This document shows positions 26,529-35,485 of a stretch of DNA of 64,000 bases, piece by piece. The DNA lies in NCBI GenBank assembly GCA_031382085.1, contig JANMYM010000028.1, forward strand, positions 27,415 to 91,414. Direction: 5' to 3'. Every line of letters begins with the position of its first letter. Within the stretch, counting starts at the first letter, position 1. The notes below the pieces were generated by a model. The model was not told the DNA's origin. It did not search any database and was given only the letters and a program-made list of their open reading frames with translations. Position numbers and translations under genes: made by a program. Source of the DNA: UBA964 sp031382085 (lineage in GTDB: Bacteria; Pseudomonadota; Gammaproteobacteria; Steroidobacterales; Steroidobacteraceae).

Positions 26529-27244
26529 CGCATCACCTGTCTGCGCACTGCCCTGGCAACCGCCCGGGTGCGAATTTCGTAGCCATCAAGACACTGATCC
26601 AGCGCGGCCCGCAGGATGCGGCTGGCGGCCGCCAGGCCCTCAGGGTCCTGCCAGTGACCGGCTGCTACCGCCAACAACGCCGCACCGCTGAGCGACGGTT
26701 CCTGCTCGCTTGGCTGCTGGCACGGCGCAAACCCGACGCCCGCAGTAAACAGATAGCGCCGTGTGGGCTCCAGTCCGGCGAAGTCAATGCCGTAGCCGCA
26801 GGCCTGCAACAACTGCATTTCAAATTCACGCAGCACCGGCGCCTCGGGGCCGGCCTCGCACAGCTGCTGCAGCGCCCGTGAGTACGCTTCGTACAAGGCC
26901 GGTTGCGCATCGAGGCGCTCCGTAAGCTTGAGCAGCAACTCACTCAGGTAGTAGGCCGACATCAGCGTTTGCGCGCGTGGTGTCGGCGCGGCGGCATCTG
27001 CCAGTTCTGCGCCAGTCAGCTGTGCGGCGTCGCCGCGACCTAACACGAATGACAGCAGCAGGCGCCGAAAAGGCTGCAGCACCGGAGCCAGCCGTGATTT
27101 CGGCCCGCGCACGCCGCGTGCGAACAGTGTCAGCCGGCCATGCTCACGCGTGAAAACCTCGACAATCCGGCTGGTGTCGCGGTACGGCCGGTGATGCAGC
27201 ACATAGCCCGCGGCCAGTTGCACGCGCCGCGCCGCACGGCTCAT
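26525..27244 (-). CDS. recO: DNA repair protein RecO
   Basis: Recombination mediator that loads RecA with RecR on SSB-coated DNA. 239 residues: N-terminal OB fold (AGYVLHHRPYRDTSRIVEVFTREHGRLTLFARGVR), then a helical domain with Y-Y-L-S-E-L-L-L-K-L and F-E-M-Q-L-L-Q-A-C-G-Y. The zinc-site cysteines of some RecO proteins are not evident, as is common in gammaproteobacteria. Overlaps era by 4 bp. Confidence 0.93.
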   Translation of the reverse strand: MSRAARRVQLAAGYVLHHRPYRDTSRIVEVFTREHGRLTLFARGVRGPKSRLAPVLQPFRRLLLSFVLGRGDAAQLTGAELADAAAPTPRAQTLMSAYYLSELLLKLTERLDAQPALYEAYSRALQQLCEAGPEAPVLREFEMQLLQACGYGIDFAGLEPTRRYLFTAGVGFAPCQQPSEQEPSLSGAALLAVAAGHWQDPEGLAAASRILRAALDQCLDGYEIRTRAVARAVRRQVMR

Positions 27245-28137
27245 TCGAGACCCAGCGATTTCAGCGCGCGCGCGTCGTCGGCCCAGCCTTCCCGCACTTT
27301 GACCCAGAGCGTCAAATGAAACCGCTCACCAGTCATGTGCACGAGTTCGCGACGCGCGGAAGTGCCCACTTTCTTTAGACGCTCCCCACCTTTGCCGATG
27401 ACGATCGGTTTTTGCCCCTCGCGATCCACCCAAATCACCGCTGCTACCGCCCAGCGCTCGGGCTCGCGCTCCAGGGACTCGATTTCGACCGCAATACCGT
27501 ACGGCAATTCCTGGTTCAACATCAGCGTGAGTTTCTCGCGGATAATTTCCGCAATCCTGAAACGCAGGTCACGATCCGTCACCATGTCCGGCGGAAACAG
27601 CGGCGGTGACAACGGCAAATGCCTGGCAAGCGCCGCAATCAAGGGTTCCAGATTGTCGCCATGGGCTGCGGACACGGGCACGATATCGACAAACTCGGCT
27701 TGTTTCGCCAGTTCCTCCATGAAGGGCAATAGTTTGGCGCGCGGCTTGACCTGATCAACCTTATTCACGACGGCGATCACGGGTCGGCCGGCAGCCAGCG
27801 CACGCTGCAACGCCAGCGCGTCATCCGGCGAATGTCTCAACGCTTCGACGACCCACAGAATGACATCGGCGTCGATGGCCGCTGCGGTGGCCGAGCGGTT
27901 CATGGCCTTATTGAGCGAACGCTTCGCACCCAGATGCAGCCCCGGGGTATCGACAAAGGCGATCTGCAATCCCGGCCGGTGCAGCACACCTAACACCCGG
28001 TGCCGGGTGGTCTGCGGTCGCGGCGTGACGATTGATAATTTTTGTCCGATCAGTGAGTTCAGCAGCGTTGACTTGCCCACGTTGGGCCTGCCGATCAGCG
28101 CCGCGAATCCTGCGTGAATCTGCGCTGCTTCACTCAT
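27241..28137 (-). CDS. era: GTPase Era
   Basis: Essential GTPase that binds the 3' end of 16S rRNA during 30S assembly. 298 residues: G1 GRPNVGKSTLLN (~16-27), TRHRVLG (G2 area), G3 DTPG, G4 N-K-V-D, and G5 VSAAHGDN; then the C-terminal KH domain with V-I-G-K-G-G-E-R-L-K-K-V-G (~250-262). It sits in rnc-era-recO, overlapping both neighbours by 4 bp, so expression is translationally coupled. Confidence 0.96.
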   Translation of the reverse strand: MSEAAQIHAGFAALIGRPNVGKSTLLNSLIGQKLSIVTPRPQTTRHRVLGVLHRPGLQIAFVDTPGLHLGAKRSLNKAMNRSATAAAIDADVILWVVEALRHSPDDALALQRALAAGRPVIAVVNKVDQVKPRAKLLPFMEELAKQAEFVDIVPVSAAHGDNLEPLIAALARHLPLSPPLFPPDMVTDRDLRFRIAEIIREKLTLMLNQELPYGIAVEIESLEREPERWAVAAVIWVDREGQKPIVIGKGGERLKKVGTSARRELVHMTGERFHLTLWVKVREGWADDARALKSLGLE

Positions 28138-28832
28138 GCGCGTTTACCTGAGTCGAGCAGCCCGAGCAATTTGATGGCGGCCTGCTGCTCGGCGCGGCGC
28201 CGGCTGGTTCCCGCGCCTGCGGCACGACAGCCGCGGGTTTCGAGCGCGCACTCGACAACGAAATTCTGCTCGTGAGCCTCGCCCGACACCGCTATGACTC
28301 GGTACTCCGGCAAGGGTTCGCCGTGCGCCTGCAACCACTCCTGCAGGCGTGTCTTCGGGTCCTTGAGCGCCGCCGGGTCGGGCAATTGCTCAATGACAGG
28401 CACCACCAGCGGCAGGATCTGGGAGCGCGCCGCGTCCATGCCGCGATCGAGAAAAACCGCGCCAATCACGGCTTCCAGTGCATCGGCCAGTATCGATTGA
28501 CGGCGAAATCCTCCGCTCTTCAATTCGCCGCCGCCCAATTGCAGCACCTCGCCGATACCCAGTCCCTGCGCCAGTTGCGCCAGGGGTTCGGCACTCACGA
28601 CGCGCGCCCGCAGCCGACTCAGGCCGCCTTCGTCGGCATCAGGAAAGCGCTCGTACAGGTGTTCGGCAACCAGCAAATTGAGTACCGCGTCACCCAGGAA
28701 CTCGAGGCGCTCGTTGTTAGTGCTGGAGGCGCTGCGGTGCGTCAGCGCCATGGTGAACAACTCATCACGCAACGGCGTGTAACCGAAGCGCGCAGCCAGC
28801 CAGTTCGACACTGGCCCGCGGGATGAATTCAT
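28134..28832 (-). CDS. rnc: Ribonuclease III
   Basis: Cuts double-stranded RNA, mainly rRNA precursors. 232 residues: RNase III domain with signature NERLEFLGDAVLNLLV (~40-55) and acidic D-A-L-E-A-V-I-G-A-V-F at ~112-122, then a C-terminal dsRNA-binding domain (~155-228) with P-K-T-R-L-Q-E-W-L-Q and the basic R-R-R-A-E-Q-Q-A-A. Start ATG at 28832. It lies between a DUF4845 gene and era as in Pseudomonas. Confidence 0.96.
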   Translation of the reverse strand: MNSSRGPVSNWLAARFGYTPLRDELFTMALTHRSASSTNNERLEFLGDAVLNLLVAEHLYERFPDADEGGLSRLRARVVSAEPLAQLAQGLGIGEVLQLGGGELKSGGFRRQSILADALEAVIGAVFLDRGMDAARSQILPLVVPVIEQLPDPAALKDPKTRLQEWLQAHGEPLPEYRVIAVSGEAHEQNFVVECALETRGCRAAGAGTSRRRAEQQAAIKLLGLLDSGKRA

Positions 28833-28835
28833 CCG

Positions 28836-29216
28836 CTATTTGAACTCCACGGACTTCTCGAATTCAAACAGCAGCGACACGTTGTAAAACAGCGGCACGA
28901 CCTGCTCATAGTTGGCTGCAATCTGCCAGCCGCCGTCTTTTCGCGTGATCGCCAGTTCTTCGATATCGGGTCGATCGATATATTCCACCACCCACTTGCG
29001 TGACAAATAGTCCTTCAACTGGTCCTTTGTGAGAGCGCCGTTGCCAGCATTGTCCTTGGCAAAATTATCCAGTGCGCGGTTTACCGCCATATAGTTGCTG
29101 AATGGCGTAATGCAGCGCATGCCGACGTAGCCAAGCACGAATATGGGCACCAGCAGAAAAACCCAGCCGATGGCGGTAACACCACGTTGCCGATATGCGG
29201 AAAGCTCAGAGTGCAT
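28836..29216 (-). CDS. DUF4845 family membrane-anchored protein
   Basis: 126 residues from the ATG at 29216 (MHSELSAYRQRGVTAIGW). One N-terminal transmembrane helix (about 12-33, VTAIGWVFLLVPIFVLGYVG), then a small extracytoplasmic domain ending N-V-S-L-L-F-E-F. The R-Q-R-G-x-x-x-I-G motif before the helix resembles the start of pseudopilins, but there is no clear prepilin cleavage site. Proteins of this family lie between lepB and rnc in Pseudomonas and Xanthomonas. Function unknown. Confidence 0.85.
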   Translation of the reverse strand: MHSELSAYRQRGVTAIGWVFLLVPIFVLGYVGMRCITPFSNYMAVNRALDNFAKDNAGNGALTKDQLKDYLSRKWVVEYIDRPDIEELAITRKDGGWQIAANYEQVVPLFYNVSLLFEFEKSVEFK

Positions 29217-29236
29217 GGTCTGCTCCTGACAATCTA

Positions 29237-30394
29237 TCACTGTATTTTCTGACCCAGACGGTCCCATTGAATGCGCTTGCCGGGCCGATTGAAGTCCAGA
29301 TTGAACCAGATTCGCGTCGCCTTGCCTACGAGGTACTCCTCACGCACGAAACCCCAATAGCGGCTGTCCAGGCTATTGTCGCGATTGTCGCCCAGCATAA
29401 GGTACTGGCCCGGCGGCACCACTATCTCCTCCGGCACCCGCATACCCGGGTCATGACCGGAGTCATGCGAATCCACCTCGCCCGGCGCGAGCCCCGGCTG
29501 GCACAAGTAGTTCGACGTCATCACCTGCCGGTTGCAGCCTGGCAGGCCAGGCGCGACATCATGCGATTGCGCACTCAGGCAATGGAGCACCTGGTGCTCT
29601 TCATTACCCAGTTTTTCCAGCGCACGCTGCATGCCGAGATAACAACCATCATTGAAAGTCTCGACATCGCGAAACGGTACCGGCTGTCCGTTAATGATCA
29701 GCCGGTCCGAACGCACGATGACGTGATCACCGGGCAATCCCACGACGCGCTTGATGAAGTTGACCCCGAGGTCCTCCGGAAACCGGAACACCGCAACATC
29801 GCCGCGTTGCGGGCTGCCGACCTCGACGATCTTGCGATGGATGACTGGCAGCCGCATGCCGTACGCGTACTTGTTGACCAGGATGAAGTCGCCGTCCAGC
29901 AGCGTCGGCATCATCGAATCGGAGGGGATGCGATACGGTTCAAAAATAAACGATCGCAGGACCAGTAGCACCGCTGCCACGGGGAAAAAACTGCGTGCGT
30001 AATCCAGTGTCGCCGGCTCCGGGGGCCAGGGCTGGTCGGACGCAAGGCCGTCGGGACGCACAGCCGGAAACAACGCATGCCTGCCCCGGCGCAGCACCCA
30101 ATGATCGAACGCCCACACCAGGCCTGACAACACCGTGACCGACACCAGCACGAGGCCAAAATCAGTACGCTGACTGCGAAACAACTGCCACAGGATTGCG
30201 AGCACCGTAAAGGGCAGCAGCCCATAGGCGATTTTCAGCCACCAGGGGTCGACCGATGTCCCTAGCGGGGAGCTGGCCAGGCGCCTGGCTCGCAGAAACC
30301 AGTCGTCTACGACGCACACCATGCCTAACGGCAAGGCCAGCAGTGCAAGCCACGAAATAACCTGATTCAGCCAATCACTGTATGTGGATGACAT
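29237..30394 (-). CDS. lepB: Signal peptidase I
   Basis: Removes signal peptides from exported proteins at the outer face of the inner membrane. Catalytic Ser160 in R-I-P-S-D-S-M-M-P-T-L and Lys215 in N-F-I-K-R-V-V-G-L-P-G-D are visible, as is G-D-N-R-D-N-S-x-D-S-R. The protein is 385 residues, longer than E. coli (324). It has four hydrophobic segments before the catalytic domain (about 12-29, 54-71, 79-96, 132-151) rather than two, and an insertion of ~55 residues around 250-305 containing three cysteines. Downstream of lepA by 4 bp, as in most gammaproteobacteria. Confidence 0.94.
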   Translation of the reverse strand: MSSTYSDWLNQVISWLALLALPLGMVCVVDDWFLRARRLASSPLGTSVDPWWLKIAYGLLPFTVLAILWQLFRSQRTDFGLVLVSVTVLSGLVWAFDHWVLRRGRHALFPAVRPDGLASDQPWPPEPATLDYARSFFPVAAVLLVLRSFIFEPYRIPSDSMMPTLLDGDFILVNKYAYGMRLPVIHRKIVEVGSPQRGDVAVFRFPEDLGVNFIKRVVGLPGDHVIVRSDRLIINGQPVPFRDVETFNDGCYLGMQRALEKLGNEEHQVLHCLSAQSHDVAPGLPGCNRQVMTSNYLCQPGLAPGEVDSHDSGHDPGMRVPEEIVVPPGQYLMLGDNRDNSLDSRYWGFVREEYLVGKATRIWFNLDFNRPGKRIQWDRLGQKIQ

Positions 30395-30398
30395 AGTC

Positions 30399-32192
30399 CT
30401 ACTTCTTGCCGATCTTCAGTACCGCCAAAAACGCTTCCTGCGGGATCTCTACCTGGCCGAGTTGCTTCATACGCTTCTTGCCCTCTTTCTGCTTTTCAAG
30501 CAACTTGCGCTTGCGCGAAATGTCTCCGCCATAACACTTTGCGAGCACGTTTTTGCGCAATGCCTTGACCGTGGCGCGCGCTATCACATGGGTGCCGATC
30601 GCCGCCTGAATCGCTACTTCAAACATCTGCCGCGGAATCAGTTCCTGCATCTTGTCGACCAGGTCGCGGCCACGATGATAGGCGTTGTCACGATGAACAA
30701 TGATACTGAGCGCGTCGACCTTGTCGCCGTTGATCAGCATATCCAGCTTGACCAGCGGCGCAGCCTGAAAGTGGCTGAACTCGTAGTCAAATGACGCATA
30801 GCCGCGGCTCGACGATTTCAGTCGATCAAAAAAGTCGAGCACCACCTCCGCGAGCGGCAACTCATATTGCAGAGACACCTGGTTCGCCAGGTACTGCATT
30901 TTCTTCTGCACGCCGCGCTTTTCTTCGCATAATTGCAGCACCGATCCGACATAGTCCGGCGGCACCAGGATGTTCGCAAGAATAATTGGTTCACGTATCT
31001 CGGCCACTTTGTTAGGCGGAGGCAGCTTGGCGGGATTGTCGACCAGCTGGCTGGCGCCATCGGAAAGTCCGACTTCGTACACAACCGTGGGCGCGCTCGT
31101 AACCAGCTCAAGCTGGTACTCGCGCTCCAGCCGTTCCTGCACGATGTCCATGTGCAGCAGACCGAGAAACCCGCAACGAAAACCAAAACCTAACGCGGTC
31201 GAGACTTCCGGCTCGTAATGCAGGGCTGAATCATTGAGCTTGAGCTTGGCCAGCGCATCCCGAAACGACTCGTAGTCCTCGGAATTGATCGGGAACAGCC
31301 CGGCGAAAACCCGCGGCTGAATCTGCTTGAATCCTGGCAGGGGCGTGGTACAGGGCCGATTCTCCAATGTGATCGTGTCGCCGACCGGCGCGCCGTAAAT
31401 ATCCTTGATACCCGCGATGGCGAAACCCACTTCGCCCGCCGCCAACTCGCGCACCGCAACCGGCTTGGGCGTAAAACGCCCCAACTTGTCGATCTGCCAT
31501 GTGCGCCCGGTGGACATCACCTGGATCTTGTCGCCTATCTTCATGCCGCCGTTGACTACCCGGACCAGTGAGACCACGCCCACATAGTTATCGAACCACG
31601 AGTCGACGATCAGCGCCTGGAGCGGACCCGTCGGGTCGCCTTGGGGCGGCGGAACACGCGCCACCAGCGCTTCGAGCAGTAGATCGACATTTTCGCCGGT
31701 CTTGGCACTGACGCGGCAGGCGTCCTGCGCGCCGATGCCGATGATTTCCTCGATCTCGCGCATGACCTTGGCCGGGTCCGCCGACGGCAGATCGATCTTG
31801 TTGATCACCGGCACCACTTCCAGGCCCTGCTCAATCGCCGTATAACAATTGGCGACGCTCTGTGCTTCAACGCCCTGGGACGCGTCAACGACTAACAATG
31901 CGCCTTCGCAGGCGGCCAGCGAGCGCGACACCTCGTAGGAAAAATCGACGTGGCCGGGCGTATCGATGAGATTCAGTTGATAGCGCAGGCCATCGTTCGC
32001 GTCGTAAAAAAGCGTTACGCTTTGTGCCTTGATGGTGATGCCACGCTCACGCTCAAGATCCATGGAATCTAACACCTGTGCCTGCATCTCGCGGTCTGCA
32101 AGCCCACCGCACAACTGGATCAGGCGGTCAGCCAGCGTCGATTTGCCGTGATCGACGTGGGCAATGATGGAGAAATTGCGAATGCGTTGCAC
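30399..32192 (-). CDS. lepA: Elongation factor 4 (LepA)
   Basis: Ribosome-associated translational GTPase that assists initiation and can back-translocate ribosomes. 597 residues, normal. G1 AHVDHGKST, G2 R-G-I-T-I-K-A-Q, G3 DTPGHVDF, G4 N-K-I-D, then EF-G-like domains and the characteristic C-terminal domain ending K-Q-K-E-G-K-K-R-M-K-Q-L-G-Q-V-E-I-P-Q-E-A-F. The start is a GTG at 32192 (V/M-Q-R-I-R-N-F-S-I-I-A-H), which fits the family start. Downstream of the rpoE-rseA-rseB cluster. Confidence 0.96.
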   Translation of the reverse strand: MQRIRNFSIIAHVDHGKSTLADRLIQLCGGLADREMQAQVLDSMDLERERGITIKAQSVTLFYDANDGLRYQLNLIDTPGHVDFSYEVSRSLAACEGALLVVDASQGVEAQSVANCYTAIEQGLEVVPVINKIDLPSADPAKVMREIEEIIGIGAQDACRVSAKTGENVDLLLEALVARVPPPQGDPTGPLQALIVDSWFDNYVGVVSLVRVVNGGMKIGDKIQVMSTGRTWQIDKLGRFTPKPVAVRELAAGEVGFAIAGIKDIYGAPVGDTITLENRPCTTPLPGFKQIQPRVFAGLFPINSEDYESFRDALAKLKLNDSALHYEPEVSTALGFGFRCGFLGLLHMDIVQERLEREYQLELVTSAPTVVYEVGLSDGASQLVDNPAKLPPPNKVAEIREPIILANILVPPDYVGSVLQLCEEKRGVQKKMQYLANQVSLQYELPLAEVVLDFFDRLKSSSRGYASFDYEFSHFQAAPLVKLDMLINGDKVDALSIIVHRDNAYHRGRDLVDKMQELIPRQMFEVAIQAAIGTHVIARATVKALRKNVLAKCYGGDISRKRKLLEKQKEGKKRMKQLGQVEIPQEAFLAVLKIGKK

Positions 32193-32261
32193 GGGCGGAC
32201 CGAAGTTAAACGACCATTATAAACGGAACGCCATTTTTCGAGTCCGGAGGAAATGTGGGCC

Positions 32262-32510
32262 TCAGGATGGCACGCGTCTGGAAAGCACCCGCCGCAACTC
32301 ATCGGCTTGCAATCGGCCATGGCAAACCAGCGCTCCGTCCAGCAGCAGCACCGGCACCTTGAGGCCATAGCGGCGTTGCAGCTCCGGGTCCGCATCGACA
32401 TCGACGAGCCGCAGTGCCGGCAAGCTGAGGACACCTGACAGGCTGCGCAAATCGGCCTGCATGACTTCGCACAGCTCGCAATCCTCGCGAGTCACCAGGG
32501 TGAGACCCAT
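32262..32510 (-). CDS. Glutaredoxin-like protein (DUF836 type)
   Basis: 82 residues with a thioredoxin/glutaredoxin fold pattern: T-L-V-T-R-E-D-C-E-L-C (Cys11 and Cys14, C-x-x-C), a middle V-D-V-D-A-D and the cis-Pro motif Y-G-L-K-V-P-V-L-L-L-D-G. Small proteins of this kind lie in the rpoE-mucD-lepA region of Xanthomonas and Pseudomonas relatives. Partner and redox function are not known. It follows rseB by 14 bp and precedes lepA by 69 bp. Confidence 0.85.
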   Translation of the reverse strand: MGLTLVTREDCELCEVMQADLRSLSGVLSLPALRLVDVDADPELQRRYGLKVPVLLLDGALVCHGRLQADELRRVLSRRVPS

Positions 32511-32524
32511 GCGGCGCCCTGCTG

Positions 32525-33664
32525 TTAGCGGCGTGGCGCGGCCGATGGCGCAAAGGCCGGCACACCGGCTTGCGGCAAGGACTGCCGGCCAGGGCGTAAA
32601 TCCGGAGTGCGGCGCGGTTCAAGACCCTCTGCGGCTTCCGCGCGCACCTGGCTTGCAAAAAAACGCACCGTCGTCGGCGGCACTTCACCGACCGCCGTGA
32701 TTTGCACGCCAGAGCGCCTCAGGCTGTAGGCACTGGAGACACCCATCTGCCCGGAACTGGCAGGCGCCTGCGAGTCAGGATCAGACGTTTCGACAAACAC
32801 CGATACGGTAGCAATGCCATCCGAGAAAACCAGGTGGGTTGCCGGCTGGCTGGCGCCCGGCAGCAACTGAGTACTGCGCATTGTTAGCTGAAAACCCGGC
32901 GGTAGCCGCATGACGTTCCAGAGGCGTTGTTCGCTGCCGGGCGAGCTTACAGCAGCAGCTGCACTTGCGGCTGCCAAAAGCGGCTGCGGCTCGGGCCGGA
33001 GCCAGCGAAACGTATCGGCCGCGGCCGGCAGCTTGAAGGCGTCATCCGCGATCCGCACCGGCAGACTCAGCCTCGCGAACACAATCTGTTCCAGCACCGC
33101 GCCATTGGCGTCGCAAAGCTGGCTCTTGAGCGGCATGGCAGTGGCCTCATCGATCCACAGCCGGTACCCGAAACGAAATTCATCGCGTGGCTTTATTTCG
33201 ATGACGCGCGCATCGCGACCCATCAGGCGCGCCCGGCCGGGCTGAGTCAGCTCATAGTTGTCGCTGGCCGCGGTGCCGGCATTCGGCAAGGCGCCTAACA
33301 AAGAGCTGTTGTCTTTGCGCGGCTCAACCAGCACGGTGCGCTGGTCCGGCAAATAGCAGATCAGCTCGTCGCCCTTACGAACGAACTCACGTCCAGAACC
33401 ATCAAGCGACACCAGTCGCTCGCGCACCGCGCCATCGCTGACGCCGTGCAGGATGCGCAGCGTTTCCACCCGCCCGTCACGCACATGGAAAAACACGCCG
33501 TCGTAATTCCGCGTGGCGAGCGCTTCGTTCATGCGCCTGATCCAGGTCATTGGATTGGCATCATCGGCAAACGCGGCACCCGCCGTGACCGCCTGCGCGC
33601 CGGCCCACCCGGGCGTCAGCAGCACAAGTACCGGCAGCAGACAATGCGAACGCAGCATGCGCAT
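32525..33664 (-). CDS. rseB: Sigma-E regulatory protein RseB (MucB)
   Basis: Periplasmic protein that binds the anti-sigma factor RseA and shields it from DegS; lipopolysaccharide or lipoprotein signals release it. 379 residues: signal peptide (first ~23, LPVLVLLTPGWAGA), MucB N-domain with W-I-R-R-M-N-E-A-L-A-T-R-N-Y-D-G-V-F-F-H, Y-L-P-D-Q-R-T-V-L-V-E-P, and a C-terminal domain (about 245-345). The last ~35 residues are Pro/Ala/Arg-rich and not conserved. Start ATG overlaps the rseA stop. Confidence 0.9.
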   Translation of the reverse strand: MRMLRSHCLLPVLVLLTPGWAGAQAVTAGAAFADDANPMTWIRRMNEALATRNYDGVFFHVRDGRVETLRILHGVSDGAVRERLVSLDGSGREFVRKGDELICYLPDQRTVLVEPRKDNSSLLGALPNAGTAASDNYELTQPGRARLMGRDARVIEIKPRDEFRFGYRLWIDEATAMPLKSQLCDANGAVLEQIVFARLSLPVRIADDAFKLPAAADTFRWLRPEPQPLLAAASAAAAVSSPGSEQRLWNVMRLPPGFQLTMRSTQLLPGASQPATHLVFSDGIATVSVFVETSDPDSQAPASSGQMGVSSAYSLRRSGVQITAVGEVPPTTVRFFASQVRAEAAEGLEPRRTPDLRPGRQSLPQAGVPAFAPSAAPRR

Positions 33665-34425
33665 CAGCGCTGGCCTCCGTCAGGCTGGCCGGTCGGCACC
33701 TTCGCAGGCGCCAACGGCAGGGCCGACTCACTGGCGACCAGCGCAGAAAGTACATTGCGTCGATTCAGCGGCGCGGCATATTCGCTGTGTGCCACGACAT
33801 AGTTTGCAAACTGCCCGGCAGCCAGGCCCGGCCCTGCATTGCGGCCCGCCGCCGGCACCGTGTAGCGCTCGGGCTCGCCGTTACTGACAACGCGCGGCAT
33901 CGCGCGCGCACTGACCGCTGCGCCCGCAGCCACCAGGCTGAGATTATCGCGCATCTCCGGCAGGTCCACGCCACCTAATACAACCTCGCCGGCGTTAGCA
34001 TTGGTACCGGCCTGCGCCACCAGCGCAGGCGCGTTGCCGGTGACCCGGGCCTGCAACCAGAAAATCGACAAGGCAGCGACACCGGCCGCGACGCCAATGC
34101 CAACGACCGGCTGCGCCCAGCGCTGGAGCCGGGCGCGCATCGGAGCGGCCGGGTCATGGCTATCGACGTCCGCGGCCTGCGGTGCCGTGGCGCCGACGCT
34201 TTGTGCGACCCGATCGGCCACGGCCAGTACACGCGGCGCACCGCCTGCACTCCCCGCCGACTGGATCGGCTCACCACGCAAGGCCGCGCCGATCAGCGCA
34301 TAACGTGACCACTGCGTTTTCAGATTGACATCCCGGGTCAGTCGCCGAGCTAACAACTCGCACTCTGCCTGGGGCAGCTCACCGTCAAACATCGCCGACA
34401 GCTGGCTGCCACGTTCCTCATTCAT
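33664..34425 (-). CDS. rseA: Anti-sigma-E factor RseA (MucA)
   Basis: Inner-membrane anti-sigma factor that holds RpoE inactive until cleaved by DegS and RseP. 253 residues: the cytoplasmic RseA N-domain (1-~85) has Q-L-S-A-M-F-D-G-E-L, E-L-L-A-R-R-L and W-S-R-Y-A-L-I-G, followed by one transmembrane helix (about 108-125) and a periplasmic domain that includes R-Y-T-V-P and Y-V-V-A-H-S-E-Y-A, the RseB-binding type C-domain. Overlaps rpoE by 4 bp. Confidence 0.9.
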   Translation of the reverse strand: MNEERGSQLSAMFDGELPQAECELLARRLTRDVNLKTQWSRYALIGAALRGEPIQSAGSAGGAPRVLAVADRVAQSVGATAPQAADVDSHDPAAPMRARLQRWAQPVVGIGVAAGVAALSIFWLQARVTGNAPALVAQAGTNANAGEVVLGGVDLPEMRDNLSLVAAGAAVSARAMPRVVSNGEPERYTVPAAGRNAGPGLAAGQFANYVVAHSEYAAPLNRRNVLSALVASESALPLAPAKVPTGQPDGGQR

Positions 34426-35027
34426 CCAACTTCCTCCGAGCGGCCCAGGCCACCCTCAAAAACCTCCCGCAGGCGCGCATCAATCGCCTCGCGGGCTCTG
34501 AATATCCGCGACCGCACCGTACCCACCGGACAAGACATGGTCGCGGCAATATCCTCGTAGCTCAGACCTTCCAGCTCGCGCAACACAATGGCGGTGCGTA
34601 AATCTTCCGGCAACGCGGCGATGGCCTGATTCACCGTGTCGCGAATTTCGTCGGTCATCGCCAGCGCTTCGGGCGTCGCATGGTCCTGCAAACGATCCTG
34701 CAGGTCATAGCTGCCCTCGTCATCGTTGCCGCCTTCAATGGGCAGAGTCCGGCGGTCACGCGACCCGATGGTATTTTTGGCGGTGTTGATCGCAATCCGG
34801 TAGAGCCAAGTGTAAAAGGCGCTGTCGCCGCGAAAATTAGCCAATGCCCGATAGGCCTTGATAAATGCTTCCTGGGCGACGTCTTCCGCCTCAGCCTGAT
34901 TGCCCACATAGCGCATTACCAGTTTTACGACCTTGTGTTGGTATTTTCGTACCAGCAGATCAAAGGCGGTCTTGTCGCCGCGTTGCACGCGCCGTACCAG
35001 GCTGCCGTCGGTCTCCTCAAGCGTCAT
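34422..35027 (-). CDS. rpoE: RNA polymerase sigma factor RpoE (sigma-24)
   Basis: Extracytoplasmic-stress sigma factor. From the ATG at 35027 it is 201 residues (MTLEETDGSLVRRVQRGD), close to E. coli RpoE (191). Region 2: K-Y-Q-H-K-V-V-K-L-V and D-V-A-Q-E-A-F-I-K-A-Y-R-A-L-A-N-F-R-G-D; region 4: E-G-L-S-Y-E-D-I-A-A-T-M and P-V-G-T-V-R-S-R-I-F-R-A-R-E-A. A TTG at 35093 would give 22 more residues, but it falls at the predicted transcription start of a sigma-E-like promoter (35101-35128), so it is rejected. It heads the rpoE-rseA-rseB operon; no degP/mucD is present before lepA. Confidence 0.95.
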   Translation of the reverse strand: MTLEETDGSLVRRVQRGDKTAFDLLVRKYQHKVVKLVMRYVGNQAEAEDVAQEAFIKAYRALANFRGDSAFYTWLYRIAINTAKNTIGSRDRRTLPIEGGNDDEGSYDLQDRLQDHATPEALAMTDEIRDTVNQAIAALPEDLRTAIVLRELEGLSYEDIAATMSCPVGTVRSRIFRAREAIDARLREVFEGGLGRSEEVG

Positions 35028-35100
35028 GGCCGGGAATGGCGCCTTGGGCACCAGGATTCGGGGCGTTCGGGGGATTGCAGCAATCGCGTCCAAGCGGCTG

Positions 35101-35128
35101 GATAGACTCTGAACCAGGAGGAAAGTTC
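35101..35128 (-). promoter_or_regulatory. Candidate sigma-E type promoter of rpoE (autoregulation)
   Basis: On the - strand GAACTT (35123-35128) is followed after 16 bp by TCTATC (35101-35106). The sigma-E consensus is GGAACTT, 15-16 bp, then TCnnA-like. The match is good at -35 (one mismatch at the first G) and partial at -10. It would start transcription near 35094, 67 bp before the rpoE ATG, as expected for autoregulation. Confidence 0.5.
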
Positions 35129-35200
35129 GGCCATGTCAGGTAATTGCCGCCGCCACATTGCGCTTCAGGCCACAAGGCCTGTGACCGATTGTAGCAGCGA

Positions 35201-35485
35201 TCACCCAGCGGTCCTGGCAACCCGAAAAACCGCGGCAAGCCTGAGGGCACCCAGGGACGCCCTGGAGCACCACAGATAGCGCCTGGCGCCCTGGCAGCGC
35301 CATAGCACCACCGCTACCTCAGGCGCGACAAAAGACACCCGCAGGGGCCGCAAGGGATGGGGCTGCGCGCAGCAGCAAACCAGGTCATTACCCTCCACAA
35401 CCAGCAGTCCGGGGTCAGCGAAGCCGAGGCGGCGCGCCAATCCGTGCCACCAGCGCCGCCAGCTCGGAATTTTCGGGACTTTCAC
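35201..35485 (-). CDS. Possible YgfX-like protein (short)
   Basis: Open frame of 94 codons with GTG at 35485, overlapping the last 71 bp of sdhE; a start inside the frame, nearer the sdhE stop, is equally possible. The C-terminal half (F-V-A-P-E-V-A-V-V-L-W-R-C, A-R-R-Y-L-W-C-S-R-A-S-L-G-A-L-R-L-A-A-V-F-R-V) recalls the soluble C-terminal part of YgfX, the membrane protein usually encoded beside sdhE. YgfX is ~135 residues with two helices that are not evident here, so it may be truncated or divergent. Position is the main support. Confidence 0.45.
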   Translation of the reverse strand: MKVPKIPSWRRWWHGLARRLGFADPGLLVVEGNDLVCCCAQPHPLRPLRVSFVAPEVAVVLWRCQGARRYLWCSRASLGALRLAAVFRVARTAG

